A DNA stretch of 64,000 bases from Aquabacterium sp. A3 (lineage in GTDB: Bacteria; Pseudomonadota; Gammaproteobacteria; Burkholderiales; Burkholderiaceae_C): positions 124,001 to 188,000 of the forward strand of contig NZ_JBBPEV010000002.1 of NCBI RefSeq assembly GCF_038069945.1. The letters are read 5' to 3'. The notes beneath the pieces are model-generated. The model searched no databases, was not told the DNA's origin, and saw only the letters and a program-made list of their open reading frames with translations. Below, piece by piece: positions 17,655 through 26,387 of this stretch. The number at the start of each line of letters is the position of its first letter. Position 1 is the stretch's first letter. A program made the position numbers and the translations under genes.

Positions 17655-19445
17655 ATGCCTTCTTACACCCCCCCGTTGCGCGACATGCAATTCGTGATGC
17701 ACGAACTGCTGGGCGCTGTCGATGAACTCAAGCAGATCCCCAAGTACGCGGATCTGGACGCCGACACCGTCAATGCCGTGCTGGAAGAGGGCGGCAAGTT
17801 CGCATCCAAGGTGCTGGCCCCGCTGAACCTGGTGGGTGACGTGCAAGGCTGCGTGCTGAACAAGGAAACCCACGAGGTCAAGACCCCCGATGGTTTCAAG
17901 GACGCCTACAAGCAGTACACCGAAAACGGCTGGTCGGCCCTGTCGGCCGATCCGGAGTGGGGCGGCCAGGGCATGCCTCAGTTGGTCAACCAGGCCGTGT
18001 ACGAGATGATGAACTCGGCCAACCAGGCCTGGACCATGTACCCCGGCCTGAGCCACGGTGCCCACGCCTGCCTGGAAGAGCACGGCTCGCCCGAGCAAAA
18101 GGCCATGTACCTGCCCAAGCTGACCAGCGGCGAGTGGACCGGCACCATGTGCCTGACCGAACCGCACTGCGGCACCGACCTGGGCCTGCTGCGCACCAAG
18201 GCCGAGCCCCAGGGCGACGGCACCTACAAGCTGACCGGCGCCAAGATCTTCATCTCGGCCGGTGAGCACGACATGGCCGCCAACATCGTCCACCTGGTGC
18301 TGGCCCGTCTGCCGGACGCGCCTGCTGGCTCCAAGGGCATCTCGCTGTTCGTGGTGCCCAAGTTCAAGGTGAACGCCGACGGTTCGCTGGGCGAGCGCAA
18401 TGGCATCTACTGTGGTGGCCTGGAGCACAAGATGGGCATCCACGGCAACGCCACCTGCCAGATGGTGCTGGAAGACGCCGTGGGCACCCTGGTGGGCCAG
18501 CCTCACCGCGGTCTGCCTGCCATGTTCGTGATGATGAACGGCGCCCGCCTGGGCGTGGGCAACCAGTCGCTGGGCCTGACCCAGGTGGCTTACGAAAACG
18601 CCGTGAACTACGCCAAGGACCGCGTGCAAATGCGCTCGCTGTCGGGCCCGAAGCGTCCTGACCTGGCCGCCGACCCCATCATCGTGCACCCCGATGTGCG
18701 CAAGATGCTGCTGATCGCCCGTGCTTACGCCGAAGGCGCCCGCGCCCTGGTGTACTACACCGCCATCGAGCTGGACAAGGAGCACAACCACCCCGACGAG
18801 GCCGTCCGCAAGGAAGCCTCTGACACCGTGGCACTGCTGACCCCGATCGTCAAGGCCTTCATCACCGACAACGCCTGGGAAGCCACCCGCCACTGCCAGC
18901 AGGTCTATGGCGGCCACGGCTTCATCCACGAGTGGGGCATGGAGCAGTTCGTGCGCGACGCTCGCATCAACATGATCTACGAAGGCACGAACACCGTGCA
19001 ATCGCTGGACCTGCTGGGCCGCAAGGTGCTGGGTGACGGTGGCGCCAAGCTGACCGCCTTCGGCAAGAAGATCGGCCGCTTCGTCAAGGAAAACGCCGAC
19101 AACGAAGCCATGCAGGAGTTCACCAAGCCCCTGGCCGACCTGGGTCAGAAGGTGCAAGCCTTCACCATGGAAATCGGCATGAAGGGCATGCAGAACCCCG
19201 ACGAAGTCGGTGCGGCCGCCGTGGATTACCTGCGTGTGGTGGGCCACCTGGTCTACGCCTACTTCTTCGCCCAATCGGCCAAGATCGCTCTGGCCAAGCT
19301 GGACTCCGGCGACACCTTCTACAAGGCCAAGCTGGCCACCGCCCGCTTCTACTTCGCGAAGCTGGTGCCTGAAGTTGAAACCGCCATGATCACCGCCAAG
19401 GCTGGTCTGAAGCCTCTGATGGAAATGGAAGAAGCCCTGTTCTGA
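17655..19445 (+). CDS. Acyl-CoA dehydrogenase, FadE-like long form
   Basis: This 596-aa FAD enzyme carries out the first oxidation of beta-oxidation, passing electrons to ETF. The order is N-terminal helical domain, middle beta domain (TMCLTEPHCGTDLGLLRTKA, about 168-187), C-terminal domain with the catalytic Glu at about 443 (MIYEGTNTVQSLDL), then an extra C-terminal helical extension (AQSAKIALAKLDSGDTFYKAKLATARFYFAKLVPE) typical of the ~600-aa group. The ATG at 17655 has a GAGGAG site. It is probably transcribed with the downstream multifunctional protein, but a hairpin at 19462-19489 lies between them. Confidence 0.94.
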   Translation: MPSYTPPLRDMQFVMHELLGAVDELKQIPKYADLDADTVNAVLEEGGKFASKVLAPLNLVGDVQGCVLNKETHEVKTPDGFKDAYKQYTENGWSALSADPEWGGQGMPQLVNQAVYEMMNSANQAWTMYPGLSHGAHACLEEHGSPEQKAMYLPKLTSGEWTGTMCLTEPHCGTDLGLLRTKAEPQGDGTYKLTGAKIFISAGEHDMAANIVHLVLARLPDAPAGSKGISLFVVPKFKVNADGSLGERNGIYCGGLEHKMGIHGNATCQMVLEDAVGTLVGQPHRGLPAMFVMMNGARLGVGNQSLGLTQVAYENAVNYAKDRVQMRSLSGPKRPDLAADPIIVHPDVRKMLLIARAYAEGARALVYYTAIELDKEHNHPDEAVRKEASDTVALLTPIVKAFITDNAWEATRHCQQVYGGHGFIHEWGMEQFVRDARINMIYEGTNTVQSLDLLGRKVLGDGGAKLTAFGKKIGRFVKENADNEAMQEFTKPLADLGQKVQAFTMEIGMKGMQNPDEVGAAAVDYLRVVGHLVYAYFFAQSAKIALAKLDSGDTFYKAKLATARFYFAKLVPEVETAMITAKAGLKPLMEMEEALF

Positions 19446-19461
19446 TACAAAGACAGGTCAA

Positions 19462-19506
19462 GGGAGGCAGTTCTCAGGGGCTGCCTCCCGTTTCTACTTT
19501 TTTGCC
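19462..19506 (+). terminator. Rho-independent terminator or attenuating hairpin
   Basis: A perfect 9-bp stem GGGAGGCAG/CTGCCTCCC (19462-19470 with 19481-19489) with a 10-base loop is followed by GTTTCTACTTTTTTG. The T-run starts about 8 bases after the stem, so termination may be partial. That would allow some read-through into the multifunctional protein gene. Confidence 0.65.
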
Positions 19507-19542
19507 ATCTCCATCCCAACCAGAGTTCTGCTAGGAGAGAAC

Positions 19543-21942
19543 ATGAGTCGATTCAATGTCCGCAAGGTCGCCGTGCTCGGCGCCGGCGTGATGGGCGCCC
19601 AGATCGCGGCCCACATGGTCAACTGCAAGGTGCCGGTCGTGCTGTTCGACCTGCCCGCCAAGGAAGGCCCCAAGAACGGCATCGTCACCAAGGCCGTCGA
19701 GAACCTCAAGAAGATGAAGCCCGCACCGCTGGGCATCGTCGAGGACGCCGTGCTGATCCAGCAGGCCAACTACGAAGAGCACCTCGAAGAGCTGCGCGGC
19801 TGCGACCTGATCATTGAAGCGATCGCAGAACGTCTGGACTGGAAGGAAGATCTGTACAAGAAGATCGCTCCCTTCGTGAACGACAAGGCCATCCTGGCCA
19901 CCAACACCTCCGGCCTGTCCATCACGGCCATGGCCAACGTGCTGCCCGAGCAGCTGCGCTCGCGCTTCCTGGGCATCCACTTCTTCAACCCGCCGCGCTA
20001 CATGACGCTGCTGGAGCTGATCCCCACCGAGTACACCGACCCCGTGGTGGTGGACCAGCTGGAAGCCTTCAGCACCAGCGCCGTGGGCAAGAACGTGCTG
20101 CGCGCCTACGACACCCCCAACTTCATCGCCAACCGCGTGGGCGTGGCCGGCATGCTGCTGACCTTCCGTGAGGTCGAGCGCTCGGGCCTGGGCTACGACG
20201 TGGTGGACGACCTGACCGGCAAGAAGCTGGGCCGCGCCTCGTCGGCCACCTTCCGCACCGCCGACGTGGTGGGCCTGGACACCATGGCCCACGTGATGAA
20301 GACCCTGCAAAACGGCGCCAAGGACGACGTGTTTGCCGACGCCTTTGCCACCCCCGCCTCGCTGACCAAGCTGCTGGAGATGGGCAACCTGGGTGCCAAG
20401 ACCAAGGCCGGTTACTTCAAGAAGGAAGGCAAGACCATCCTGCAGTTCAACGCCGAAACCGGCGAGTACGTGGCTGCTGGTGGCAAGGCCGACAAGGAAG
20501 TGGCCGACATGCTGCGCCTCAAGCCCGCAGAGCGCCTGAAGGCCCTGCGCGAGTCGAGCAACCCGCAAGCCCAGTTCGTGTGGGCCATCCTGCGCAACGC
20601 CTTCCACTACGCCGCCGTTACCCTGGAATCGATCGCCGAATCCGCCCGTGACATCGACTTCGCGCTGCGCTGGGGCTTCGGCTCCAAGCAAGGCCCCTTC
20701 GAGCTGTGGCAAGAAGCCGGCTGGAAGCAGGTGGCCGAGTGGGTGAAGGCCGACATCGACGCCGGCAAGGCGCTGTCGAAGGCCCCGCTGCCCGCCTGGG
20801 TGTTTGACGGCCGCGATGGCGTGCACACGGCCGAAGGCTCGTGGGCGCCGAAGTCTGGCAAGTACGTGCCCGTGCGCGACCTGCCCGTCTACCAGCGTCA
20901 GTACTTCCGCGAAAACGTGCTGGGCTCCAATGCGCCCACCGCCGCCACCGCGGGCAAGACCCTGTTCGAAGACGCCGCCATCCGCCTGTGGACGCTGGAC
21001 GACGAAGTGGTCATCGCCTCGATCAAGTCGAAGATGCACACCATCTCGGCCGAAGTCACCGCCGGCCTGAGCAAGGGCCTGCAACTGGCCGAAGAAGGCT
21101 ACAAGGGTCTGGTGATCTGGTCGCAAGACGGCCCGTTCTCGGCCGGTGCCGACCTGCAGTCCATGATGCCCGCCTTCATGGCCGGCGGTGGCAAGGCCAT
21201 CGCTCCGTTCGAGAAGCAGCTGCAGGACTTCATGCTGAGCCTGCGCTACAGCAACGTGCCCACCGTGGCCGGCATGCACGGCCTGGCCCTGGGTGGCGGC
21301 TGTGAGCTGGCCGTGCACTGCGCACGCCGCGTGGCTGCCATGGAAAGCTATGTCGGTCTGGTGGAAGTGGGCGTGGGCCTGATCCCTGGCGGTGGTGGCC
21401 TGGCCTACCTGGCCCGCCGCGCAGCCGAGCTGCTCGAGCCCTCCAAGGGTGTGTCGGGTCAGGTCGGTGGCGACCTGATCGGTTTCGTCAAGGAAGGCTT
21501 CCAGGCTGCGGCCATGGCCAAGGTGGGTACCTCGGCCATCGAGACCCGCAAGTACGGCTACCTGATCGACGGCGACGTGATCGTGCCGCACAAGGACGAA
21601 GTCCTGCACGTGGCCATCGCCCAGGTCAAGGCCCTGTACGAATCCGGCTACCGCGCCCCGGCCAAGAAGCTGTTCCCCGTGGCGGGTCGCAGCGTCAAGG
21701 CCACGCTGCAGTCCTCGCTGATCAACATGCGTGATGGCGGCTTCATCAGCCAGCACGACTACCACATCAGCTCGTGCATCGCCGATGTGCTGACCGGCGG
21801 CGACGTCGACTACGGCACCCTGGTGAGCGAGGAATACCTGCACGCCCTGGAGCGCAAGCACTTCTGCTCGCTGCTGGACAACCCCAAGACGCAAGAGCGC
21901 ATCATGGGCATGCTGTCGACCGGCAAGCCTGTCCGCAACTGA
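19543..21942 (+). CDS. 3-hydroxyacyl-CoA dehydrogenase/enoyl-CoA hydratase fusion
   Basis: This 799-aa multifunctional beta-oxidation protein catalyses hydration of enoyl-CoA and NAD-dependent oxidation of 3-hydroxyacyl-CoA. The NAD-binding domain is first (VAVLGAGVMGAQIAAHMV, residues about 8-25), then the 3HCDH C-terminal domains (YDTPNFIANRVG; KTKAGYFKK). The crotonase domain is last (FSAGADLQSMMP; TVAGMHGLALGGGCELAVHC, about 571-590). This order is the reverse of E. coli FadB and typical of the Burkholderiales type. It is 18 bases from the thiolase gene, its partner in the complex. Confidence 0.94.
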   Translation: MSRFNVRKVAVLGAGVMGAQIAAHMVNCKVPVVLFDLPAKEGPKNGIVTKAVENLKKMKPAPLGIVEDAVLIQQANYEEHLEELRGCDLIIEAIAERLDWKEDLYKKIAPFVNDKAILATNTSGLSITAMANVLPEQLRSRFLGIHFFNPPRYMTLLELIPTEYTDPVVVDQLEAFSTSAVGKNVLRAYDTPNFIANRVGVAGMLLTFREVERSGLGYDVVDDLTGKKLGRASSATFRTADVVGLDTMAHVMKTLQNGAKDDVFADAFATPASLTKLLEMGNLGAKTKAGYFKKEGKTILQFNAETGEYVAAGGKADKEVADMLRLKPAERLKALRESSNPQAQFVWAILRNAFHYAAVTLESIAESARDIDFALRWGFGSKQGPFELWQEAGWKQVAEWVKADIDAGKALSKAPLPAWVFDGRDGVHTAEGSWAPKSGKYVPVRDLPVYQRQYFRENVLGSNAPTAATAGKTLFEDAAIRLWTLDDEVVIASIKSKMHTISAEVTAGLSKGLQLAEEGYKGLVIWSQDGPFSAGADLQSMMPAFMAGGGKAIAPFEKQLQDFMLSLRYSNVPTVAGMHGLALGGGCELAVHCARRVAAMESYVGLVEVGVGLIPGGGGLAYLARRAAELLEPSKGVSGQVGGDLIGFVKEGFQAAAMAKVGTSAIETRKYGYLIDGDVIVPHKDEVLHVAIAQVKALYESGYRAPAKKLFPVAGRSVKATLQSSLINMRDGGFISQHDYHISSCIADVLTGGDVDYGTLVSEEYLHALERKHFCSLLDNPKTQERIMGMLSTGKPVRN

Positions 21943-21960
21943 TCGATCGGAGACACACAC

Positions 21961-23184
21961 ATGTCCAAGCAACTTCGTGACGTTTACGTCGTCGCCGCCA
22001 CCCGCACCCCGATCGGCAAGTCGGGCCGTGGCGTGTTCAAGAACACCCGCCCCGAGACCCTGCTGGTCGCCACCATCCAGAACGCCCTGAAGCAGGCGCC
22101 TGGTCTGGACCCGGCTGCCATTGAAGACGCGATCATCGGTTGTGCCATGCCCGAAGGCGAGCAAGGCATGAACGTGGCCAAGATCGCCAACCTGCTGGCC
22201 GGTCTGCCCAAGACCGTCGCGGGTGTGACGATCAACCGCTTCTGCGCCTCCGGCATCACCGCCGTGTCCATGGCCGCCGACCGCATCCGCGTGGGTGAGG
22301 CCGAGGTCATGATCGCCGGTGGCGTCGAGTCGATGTCCATGGTGCCCATGGGCGGCAACAAGCCCTCCTTCCACCCGGACGTGGTCAATGTCGATGAGAA
22401 CGTGGGCATCGCCTACGGCATGGGCATGACCGCCGAGAAGGTGGCCGAGAAGTGGCAGGTGACCCGCGAAGAGCAGGACGCCTTCGCCACCGAATCGCAC
22501 CGCCGCGCCATCGCCGCCCAGGAAGCTGGCTTCTTTGACGCCGAGACCACGCCGATCGAAATCGAAGTGCGCACGCCCAACCTGGAAACGGGTGAGGTGA
22601 CGATCACCAAGAAGACCATCACCCGCGACGAGGGCGCCCGCCCCGACACCTCGCCCGAAGGTCTGGCCAAGCTGCGCACCGTGTTCGCGGCCAAGGGTTC
22701 GGTCACGGCCGGCAACTCGTCGCAAACCTCGGACGGCGCTGGCTGCCTGATCCTGGCGTCGAAGGAAGCCTGCGAGAAGTACGGCCTGAAGCCGCTGGCC
22801 AAGTTCGTGGCCTTCGCCGTCAAGGGCGTGCCGCCCGAGATCATGGGCATCGGCCCGATCGAGGCCATCCCCCTGGCCCTGAAGTACGCTGGCCTGAAGG
22901 CCTCTGATCTGGACTGGATCGAGCTGAACGAAGCCTTCGCCGCGCAGTCGCTGGCCGTGCTGAAGGACCTCGACAGCAAGGGCCATGTGCTGGACCGCGC
23001 CAAGGTGAACCCCATGGGTGGTGCGATCGCCCTGGGCCACCCCCTGGGTGCCACCGGCGCCATTCGTGCGGCCACCGTGGTGCACGGCCTGCGTCGCACC
23101 GGCGGCAAGTACGGCATGGTGACCATGTGCATCGGCACGGGTCAAGGTGCTGCTGGCATCTTCGAGCGCGTGGACAGCCTTTGA
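21961..23184 (+). CDS. Acetyl-CoA C-acyltransferase (beta-ketothiolase)
   Basis: This 407-aa thiolase cleaves 3-ketoacyl-CoA with CoA in the last step of beta-oxidation. The nucleophilic Cys is at 95 (TINRFCASGITAVSMAADRI). The His motif NPMGGAIALGHPLGATGA and the second Cys motif TMCIGTGQGAAGIF lie near the C-terminus. A good purine-rich leader (GGAGACACACAC) precedes the ATG. It ends the block and is followed by a strong terminator. Confidence 0.95.
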   Translation: MSKQLRDVYVVAATRTPIGKSGRGVFKNTRPETLLVATIQNALKQAPGLDPAAIEDAIIGCAMPEGEQGMNVAKIANLLAGLPKTVAGVTINRFCASGITAVSMAADRIRVGEAEVMIAGGVESMSMVPMGGNKPSFHPDVVNVDENVGIAYGMGMTAEKVAEKWQVTREEQDAFATESHRRAIAAQEAGFFDAETTPIEIEVRTPNLETGEVTITKKTITRDEGARPDTSPEGLAKLRTVFAAKGSVTAGNSSQTSDGAGCLILASKEACEKYGLKPLAKFVAFAVKGVPPEIMGIGPIEAIPLALKYAGLKASDLDWIELNEAFAAQSLAVLKDLDSKGHVLDRAKVNPMGGAIALGHPLGATGAIRAATVVHGLRRTGGKYGMVTMCIGTGQGAAGIFERVDSL

Positions 23185-23210
23185 TCTGCTGATCGCGTGA
23201 TCAAGACCTG

Positions 23211-23251
23211 AAAAAGCCCGCCCAGGCTGCCCGCCTGGTGCGGGCTTTTTC
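23211..23251 (+). terminator. Rho-independent terminator of the beta-oxidation block
   Basis: A GC-rich stem built from AAAAAGCCCGCCCAGGC and GCCTGGTGCGGGCTTTTT with a short loop (about 23211-23247) runs straight into a run of T. It lies 27 bases after the thiolase stop. The symmetric A and T flanks would also allow some function on the other strand. Confidence 0.9.
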
Positions 23252-23267
23252 TTCGAATCCGAGTGCC

Positions 23268-24116
23268 ATGGAGACGTTTCAAGTTCAGACCGATGACGGC
23301 CACACCCTGGTGGTGAAGGCCTATCGCCCACATGGCGTGGTGGCGCGCCGAGCCGTGGTCATCGCGGCGGCGCTGGGCGTGCCGCAGGTGTTCTATGAGC
23401 GTTATGCCGCCTGGCTGGTGCAGCAGGGCTGCGTGGTCTACACCTTTGACTGGCGCGGCATGGCCGAATCGGCCCCGCCCAACCTGCGCCACTACCGGGC
23501 CAAGTTGATCGACTGGGCGCTGCACGATGCGCCCACCATCATGGCGCTGGTGGCTCAACGCCATCCCGAGCTGCCCATCAGCTGGTTTGGCCACAGCATG
23601 GGCGGCATCTTGTGGGGGGCGATGCCCCAGCATCCGCAGATCGACCGGGTGGTCACCCTGGGCAGTGGCAGCGGCTACAAGACCTATGTGGCGAGGCCCT
23701 TGCGGCATGTGATGGGGGTGTTCTGGCACGTGCTGGTGCCCTTGAGTGTGGCCCGCCACGGCTACTTCGCCGGGCAGCGCCTGCGCGCGGTGGGCGACCT
23801 GCCTCGCGGCATCGTGGCCCAGTGGAAGCGCTGGTGTGCCTCTCCGGACTTCGTGATGAGCGAGGGCGAGGCCGTGCGTCAGGCTTACGCCGCTGTCACG
23901 GTGCCCATCACGGCGGTGCTGTTCACCGATGACAACATGGCCAGCCCCGAGGGCATCCGTGCAGTGCACGCCCCTTACACGCAGGCACCGGTGCAGTACC
24001 TGATACTGAGCCCGAAGGACGTTGGGGCGCGTGCCGTGGGGCACTTTCATTTCTTCCACCCGCGCACGGGCCCGCAGGGCTGGCGCGCCAGCCTGCCCTG
24101 GCTGGGCCTGGCGTGA
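23268..24116 (+). CDS. Alpha/beta hydrolase (COG4757-like), first of a tandem pair
   Basis: This 282-aa serine hydrolase has the nucleophile elbow GHSMGG at about residues 108-113. The oxyanion region VVIAAALGVPQVFYERYAAWLVQQG and the strand motif VYTFDWRGMAESAP are distinctive. It has no signal peptide. The same layout (VPQxFYExFAxWLxxQG, then TFDWRG) occurs in the next gene and, more distantly, at 52285-53151, so three paralogues of one family lie in this window. The C-terminal GHFHFFHP supplies the likely catalytic His. Substrate unknown; the setting beside beta-oxidation suggests an acyl ester or thioester. Confidence 0.85.
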   Translation: METFQVQTDDGHTLVVKAYRPHGVVARRAVVIAAALGVPQVFYERYAAWLVQQGCVVYTFDWRGMAESAPPNLRHYRAKLIDWALHDAPTIMALVAQRHPELPISWFGHSMGGILWGAMPQHPQIDRVVTLGSGSGYKTYVARPLRHVMGVFWHVLVPLSVARHGYFAGQRLRAVGDLPRGIVAQWKRWCASPDFVMSEGEAVRQAYAAVTVPITAVLFTDDNMASPEGIRAVHAPYTQAPVQYLILSPKDVGARAVGHFHFFHPRTGPQGWRASLPWLGLA

Positions 24117-25009
24117 CCACGGCCACCATGTCTGCCCAGGTGCACCCCATCACCCTGCGCACCGCCGATGGCGTGGTGTTGCAGGCGCGGGCGTACGAGC
24201 CTGCCACCAGTCACACCACCGACCCCGCGCAGGCCGTGCTGCTGGTGTCGGCCATGGGGGTGCCTCAGCGCTTTTACGAGGCGTTTGCCACCTGGCTGGC
24301 GCAGCAGGGCATGGCGGTGTTGACCTTTGACTGGCGGGGCACGGGCGCGTCGGCACCACCCCGTTTGCGCGGCTTTGACGCCACGATCAGCGACTGGGCT
24401 GAGCACGACCTGCCGGCCGCCGTCGACACGCTGCTGGCGCGCTGGCCTCAGGCCGAGCACGTTTACCTGGGCCACAGCCTGGGCGGGCAACTGTTTGGGT
24501 GGTTGCCGCAGCCCGAGCGTTTTGCGCGCGTGGTGACGGTGGCCAGTGGCAATGGCCATTGGCGCTTGAATGCGCCGGGCGTGCGCCGCAAGGCCCCTTG
24601 GCTGTGGTGGCTGCTGGCCCCGGTGAGCATCGCGCTGGCCGGTTATTTTCCGGGGCGCCGCCTGGGCGTGGTGGGCGATCTGCCTGCCGGGGTCATGTGG
24701 CAATGGCGGCGCTGGTGTTTGCACCCTGATTACCTGGGCTCAGAGGGGCCTGCGCTGCGGGCCCGTTATGCGCAGGTGCGCGTGCCCATGCGGGTGGTGC
24801 TGGCCGAAGACGATGAGCTGGTGTCGCCTGCGGGCGTGCACAAGCTCTACGCGCTGTATGCCCAGGCCCCTGTGCAGTTTGAGCCCTTGCAGGCGGCGGC
24901 GTTTGGCCTTCGGCGCATCGGTCACTTTGGTGTGTTTCAGCCTGCTGCTTCGGCCGCGCTGTGGCCCCGTGTGGCGCAGTGGCTGCGGGGGCAGGCCCCC
25001 ATTCTTTGA
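24113..25009 (+). CDS. Alpha/beta hydrolase (COG4757-like), second of a tandem pair
   Basis: This 298-aa paralogue of the preceding gene starts at GTG 24113, overlapping its stop (GTGA). An alternative ATG at 24128 (MSAQVHP) gives a similar product. Recognisable parts are LLVSAMGVPQRFYEAFATWLAQQG, VLTFDWRGTGASAP, nucleophile GHSLGG and terminal GHFGVFQP. Sequence divergence from the first copy is considerable, so the duplication is old rather than a recent tandem event. It is followed 26 bases later by an enoyl-CoA hydratase gene. Confidence 0.85.
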   Translation: MTTATMSAQVHPITLRTADGVVLQARAYEPATSHTTDPAQAVLLVSAMGVPQRFYEAFATWLAQQGMAVLTFDWRGTGASAPPRLRGFDATISDWAEHDLPAAVDTLLARWPQAEHVYLGHSLGGQLFGWLPQPERFARVVTVASGNGHWRLNAPGVRRKAPWLWWLLAPVSIALAGYFPGRRLGVVGDLPAGVMWQWRRWCLHPDYLGSEGPALRARYAQVRVPMRVVLAEDDELVSPAGVHKLYALYAQAPVQFEPLQAAAFGLRRIGHFGVFQPAASAALWPRVAQWLRGQAPIL

Positions 25010-25035
25010 TCCGTTTTCATCCCGAGGAGAGCCTC

Positions 25036-25827
25036 TTGAGCACCGAAACCGTCACCGACATCCTCAGCCACCGCGAAGGCGGTGTGTTGACCCTGACCTT
25101 CAACCGCCTGGACAAGAAGAACGCCATCACCACGGCCATGTACGCTGCCCTGGCAGCGGCCCTGGACGCCACCGCCAACGACGACAGCGTGCGTGTGGCC
25201 GTCATCCAGGGCGACCTGTCGTGCTTCACGGCGGGCAACGACCTGGCCGACTTCCTCGACAACCCGCCCGACATGAGCCCCGACGCCGAGCCCGCGCCCG
25301 TGGTGCGCTTTCTCAACGCCATCAAGGCCTGGCCCAAGCCCCTGGTGGCGGCCGTGGCCGGCCCGGCTGTGGGCATCGGCACCACCCTGTTGCTGCATTG
25401 CGATCTGGTGTACGCCGGTGACAACGCGGCGTTCAGCATGCCGTTCGTGAACCTGGGCCTGTGCCCCGAGGCTGGCGCCAGCCTGCTGCTGACCCAGCTG
25501 GTGGGCTACCCCCGCGCCGCCGAGAAGCTGATGCTGGGCGAAGCCTTCTATGCCGAAGAGGCCCTGGAGATGGGCCTGGTGAACCGCGTGCTGCCCCCGC
25601 AAGAGGTGAACGGCTACGCGCAGGCCCAGGCGGCCAAGCTGGCGGCCAAGCCCCTGGCCTCGCTGAAGGCCACCAAGCAGCTCATGAAGATGTCGCTGCC
25701 GGCCCAGCTCAACCCCGTGATGAGCGCCGAGTTGCAGCAATTCGGCACGCTGTTGCGTGGCCCGGCGGCCAAAGAGGCCATCAACGCCGTCATGCAAAAG
25801 CGCAAGCCCGATTTCTCGAACTGCTGA
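25036..25827 (+). CDS. Enoyl-CoA hydratase/isomerase family protein
   Basis: This 263-aa crotonase-fold enzyme should act on enoyl-CoA esters. The oxyanion-hole segments are FTAGNDLADFLDNP (about 67-80) and VAGPAVGIGTTLLLHCDLVYA (about 110-130). TTG at 25036 is taken as the start because GAGGAGA sits five bases before it and the next residues STETVTDILSHREGG match the usual N-terminus. The longer in-frame ATG at 24957-24963 would overlap the hydrolase gene. The enzyme is soluble and probably belongs to fatty or amino acid breakdown. Confidence 0.9.
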   Translation: MSTETVTDILSHREGGVLTLTFNRLDKKNAITTAMYAALAAALDATANDDSVRVAVIQGDLSCFTAGNDLADFLDNPPDMSPDAEPAPVVRFLNAIKAWPKPLVAAVAGPAVGIGTTLLLHCDLVYAGDNAAFSMPFVNLGLCPEAGASLLLTQLVGYPRAAEKLMLGEAFYAEEALEMGLVNRVLPPQEVNGYAQAQAAKLAAKPLASLKATKQLMKMSLPAQLNPVMSAELQQFGTLLRGPAAKEAINAVMQKRKPDFSNC

Positions 25828-25839
25828 GGCCTGCGCCTG

Positions 25840-26247
25840 TCAGGCCCGCGTGAGCGGCACCAGGTGCAGGTGTCCCTGGTGCACGCCGCGCTCGGCCAGC
25901 ACTTTCTGGGCAAAGGTCTGCACCACCAAGGCGGGGCCACGCAGGATGACGGTTTCCATGCACAGGTCATGATCCAGGTGAGCATGCATCGATGACACCG
26001 TGAGCTCATGGTGGTCGTGCTGCATGTCCATCAGGCGCAAGGCCACGGTGCGTTCATGGTGGTCGTAGACAAAGCTCAGGGTGCCCACGCAGGCGGTGTC
26101 TGGATGCGCTTGCACGTGGGACTGCCCCAGCTCTTTGCGCAACAGGTCGCGAAAGGCTTCGGAACGGTTGGCATAGCCACGGGCGTCAGACCATTGTTCA
26201 AACTGGTCGGCCAGGTCGTCGTCGATCGAGATGGTCAGGCGTTGCAT
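25840..26247 (-). CDS. nikR: Nickel-responsive regulator
   Basis: This 135-aa NikR has an N-terminal ribbon-helix-helix (MQRLTISIDDDLADQFEQW...RSEAFRDLLR) and a C-terminal ACT-like metal domain. The square-planar nickel ligands align with E. coli H76, H87, H89, C95 as H77, H88, H90, C96. It is divergent from a TonB-dependent receptor, which fits NikR control of outer-membrane nickel uptake. No NikABCDE operon is visible here. Confidence 0.94.
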   Translation of the reverse strand: MQRLTISIDDDLADQFEQWSDARGYANRSEAFRDLLRKELGQSHVQAHPDTACVGTLSFVYDHHERTVALRLMDMQHDHHELTVSSMHAHLDHDLCMETVILRGPALVVQTFAQKVLAERGVHQGHLHLVPLTRA

Positions 26248-26322
26248 GTGAGGCTCCGGAGGCTCCAGTGTGCCTGAGCGCGGGGCCGTGCTTCAGGTGG
26301 CGCAGCGGCATACGCCAGACGA

Positions 26323-26354
26323 CGTATTTCATACGATATCTATAAACGTCATAC
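26323..26354 (+). promoter_or_regulatory. Candidate NikR operator in the nikR-receptor gap
   Basis: The AT-rich spacer contains CGTATTTCATACG (26323-26335, CGTAT/ATACG arms) and, downstream, TCATAC (26349-26354). GTAT (26324-26327) and ATAC (26351-26354) half-sites resemble the GTATGA-N16-TCATAC NikR site of enterobacteria, although spacing differs. The site lies 34-65 bases before the receptor ATG, where repression would block its promoter. Confidence 0.5.
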
Positions 26355-26387
26355 TGCGGGCTTCTGCTTGTTCATCGGAAGCCGCTC

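Noticed and set aside
19531..23331. Very long open frame on the minus strand (about 1266 codons) across the beta-oxidation genes
   Set aside because: It is the antisense shadow of strongly conserved genes in high-GC DNA. Its translation is His/Gly/Arg-rich low-complexity sequence with no family motif.
26248..26387. Cobalamin riboswitch before the TonB receptor
   Set aside because: The 140-base gap is too short and lacks the B12-box. A NikR-type dyad explains it better.
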